Part shown: in pieces, positions 54,183-55,772 of the stretch
How the letters are laid out: each line of letters starts with the position of its first letter
Numbering within the stretch: the stretch's first letter is position 1
Assembly: GCA_018658715.1 (NCBI GenBank)
Contig: JABHUQ010000104.1
Span: 1-55,772 of the forward strand
Length of the DNA: 55,772 nucleotides
Origin: Fidelibacterota bacterium
GTDB taxonomy: Bacteria > Fidelibacterota > Marinisomatia > Marinisomatales > UBA1611
Direction of reading: 5' to 3'
Notes under the pieces: generated by a model
Database searches by the model: none
What the model was told of the DNA's origin: nothing
Seen by the model: the letters and a program-made list of their open reading frames with translations, nothing else
Translations under genes and position numbers: made by a program

Positions 54183-55772
54183 ATGGGACATCCTATTAGA
54201 GAATGGGTTATAGAGAAAACATTAAAACACCCTAAAAGAACTATTGTTATTAGTTTGATTCTAACATTGATGATGGCATCAGGAGCTCGATATTTTGTTA
54301 TTGATGATGATATGATGAAAATGTTGCCCAAAAATATGCCATCTAGAATTGCATGGGATAATGTGATGGAAGAATTTGGGAATACGGATATGGTATATGT
54401 AACATTTGGTATTCGCGACGAAAAAGGTATTAATCCAAAAATGTTATCATCCTTGTGGGACTTTACTCGTGCATTGGAAGTTATGCCAGAAGTAGAAAAA
54501 GTTACATCCATTACTACAACAGAACGAATGGATAGTGAAGATAGTTTTATGGAAGTGAGTGATTTACAGTATACTCGTGATTTATATCCAGAAGAAGTTG
54601 AAGAAATACAAAATTATTTAGATAAAAATGAGAACATTAAAAAACAACTTCTTAGTCGAAATGAAGATTACCTAAATGTGGTAATCCAACCAGTAAAAAA
54701 TGCTCCATTTGATGTTCTAAGTCATAATATCAAAAATCTTGGAACATCACTATTATCTGATTATGAGACGAATTATGGTGGAGCTGCCTACATAACAGGC
54801 ATGGTGCCAGGCTTAATTCGAGAAGATGTAGGAATGTTAATGCGAGCTGGTATGTTAATCATGGTGATGATATTACTTGTCAACTTGAGAAGTATTGCGG
54901 GTGTTGGGATGGTTCTAATGACAATTATATTGTCCCTAGTTTTTATGCTTGGATTTATGGGGTGGGTCTATCGATTAACAGGGTCAGAGAAATTTTTATT
55001 TACTATGATGAATACATCAATGCCGATTATTTTATTAACAATTGCCAATTCTGATGGCGTTCATATGATAGCCAAATTTTTTAAAGAATTGCGGAAAAGA
55101 AGGGATACTCAAGAATCAGTTCGTGTAGCCATGGACTCTTTATTAATTCCAATATTTTTAACAAGTATTACAACTGCGGCCGCATTTTTAGCTATGGTAT
55201 TTGCTCCAATTGAACAAATGATTGGCTATGGTATTTCAATATCTGCTGGAATTTTATGGGCTTGGATATTGTCATCTACCATGCTACCTGCAATCATATC
55301 TCTTAAAAAATGGAAAATGGATTCAAAAGCAATAACGCATGCAAGTATCTTTGAAAATGGAATAGATATTCTTGCGAGGCAAGTAGCTAAACATCCAAAG
55401 TATATTTTAACAGCTGGGCTATTTCTTGTTTTTATTGGTGGCTTCGGAATTACCATGGTTGAAGTAGATGTAAACTTTAGTTCCTTTTTCAAAAAAGGAA
55501 CTGAAATCAGAGATGGCATGGATTTCATGGAAGAAGAAATGTCTGGAACAATGGACGTCCGTATTCGCGTTGAAGGAGATATCAAAAATCCAGAAAATTT
55601 ACAATCTTTGATAGGACTTCAAGATTATATGGAAGAAGAACCAAAAGTTGGTATGAGCTTCTCTATCGCAAACATGGTTCAACAAATGCATAAAACAATT
55701 ATGGATGATGACCCAGAATATGAAACAATTCCTGATACGCGAGGAAAAGTAAATAACTTATTTACTATGTAT
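54183..55772 (+). CDS. RND-superfamily exporter, 3' end outside the window
   Basis: Open for 530 codons from ATG 54183 to the window edge without a stop. An N-terminal helix (RTIVISLILTLMMASG) is followed by a periplasmic loop starting FVIDDDMMKMLPKNMPSR. A helix bundle comes next with the relay-like IANSDGVHMIAKFFKEL, then the start of the second half (LTAGLFLVFIGGFGITMVEV, VNFSSFFKKGTE). It is a relative of the RND gene at 50115 but clearly diverged. It lies directly after the TetR gene, so it is the likely regulated target. Confidence 0.88.
   Translation, partial: MGHPIREWVIEKTLKHPKRTIVISLILTLMMASGARYFVIDDDMMKMLPKNMPSRIAWDNVMEEFGNTDMVYVTFGIRDEKGINPKMLSSLWDFTRALEVMPEVEKVTSITTTERMDSEDSFMEVSDLQYTRDLYPEEVEEIQNYLDKNENIKKQLLSRNEDYLNVVIQPVKNAPFDVLSHNIKNLGTSLLSDYETNYGGAAYITGMVPGLIREDVGMLMRAGMLIMVMILLVNLRSIAGVGMVLMTIILSLVFMLGFMGWVYRLTGSEKFLFTMMNTSMPIILLTIANSDGVHMIAKFFKELRKRRDTQESVRVAMDSLLIPIFLTSITTAAAFLAMVFAPIEQMIGYGISISAGILWAWILSSTMLPAIISLKKWKMDSKAITHASIFENGIDILARQVAKHPKYILTAGLFLVFIGGFGITMVEVDVNFSSFFKKGTEIRDGMDFMEEEMSGTMDVRIRVEGDIKNPENLQSLIGLQDYMEEEPKVGMSFSIANMVQQMHKTIMDDDPEYETIPDTRGKVNNLFTMY

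Overview
The window is AT-rich DNA, densely packed with genes, from a free-living Gram-negative bacterium of the FCB group. A Candidatus Marinimicrobia (SAR406)-like or related marine lineage is the best guess. The reasons are a C-terminal type IX secretion (Por) sorting domain, a TonB-dependent receptor with an N-terminal carboxypeptidase-regulatory-like domain, a Bacteroidetes/fungal-type KARI, a PPi-type phosphofructokinase and a fused E1 2-oxoacid dehydrogenase. TGA is an ordinary stop in several genes (holB, ilvC, lpdA, the first gap gene), so the genetic code is standard. No rRNA, CRISPR array, insertion sequence or prophage was seen.

Layout. Positions 319-4141 carry an EnvC-like LytM protein, DNA polymerase III delta' and methionyl-tRNA synthetase. 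Positions 4171-16822 form a very long branched-chain amino acid operon: a candidate attenuation leader peptide, then ilvD-ilvB-ilvN-ilvC-leuB-leuA-leuC-leuD-cimA-ilvE. The operon has a citramalate synthase and no threonine deaminase, so isoleucine probably comes from pyruvate and acetyl-CoA. Positions 16908-18588 hold a QueD/PTPS-like protein with Asp at the catalytic Cys position, a YhhQ-type transporter and folE. Positions 18594-24758 hold a lipoate and 2-oxoacid dehydrogenase operon (lpdA, lipB, fused E1, E2, lipA). Next come lon behind a sigma-54-like promoter, tRNA-Val(UAC) and a cold-shock protein with a strong terminator.

Positions 28350-37156 are an accessory stretch of small membrane proteins and poorly known genes. 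It contains the most interesting object in the window. The gene at 33627-35153 reads through an in-frame TGA placed exactly in a U-G-T-C redox motif. It has an upstream Shine-Dalgarno and signal peptide, and a bacterial SECIS-like hairpin just after the TGA. The product would be a secreted selenoprotein: a thioredoxin-like domain reminiscent of the N-terminal domain of animal selenoprotein P, then a parallel beta-helix, then a type IX sorting domain. A second selenium hint is a broken HesB/IscA-like gene at 28350-28596, whose TGA falls at the Sec/Cys position of that family next to a deletion scar.

Positions 37287-41408 encode a TonB receptor and two lipoproteins. Positions 41513-47991 hold tandem GAPDH genes (the first lacks the catalytic Cys), acetoacetyl-CoA synthetase, PPi-type phosphofructokinase and class II aldolase. 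Positions 48042-50039 pair a sodium:solute symporter with thiamine pyrophosphokinase. The right end is an RND/MMPL-type export cluster with a LolA-like outer-membrane protein and a TetR regulator. It runs off the window in a second RND gene.
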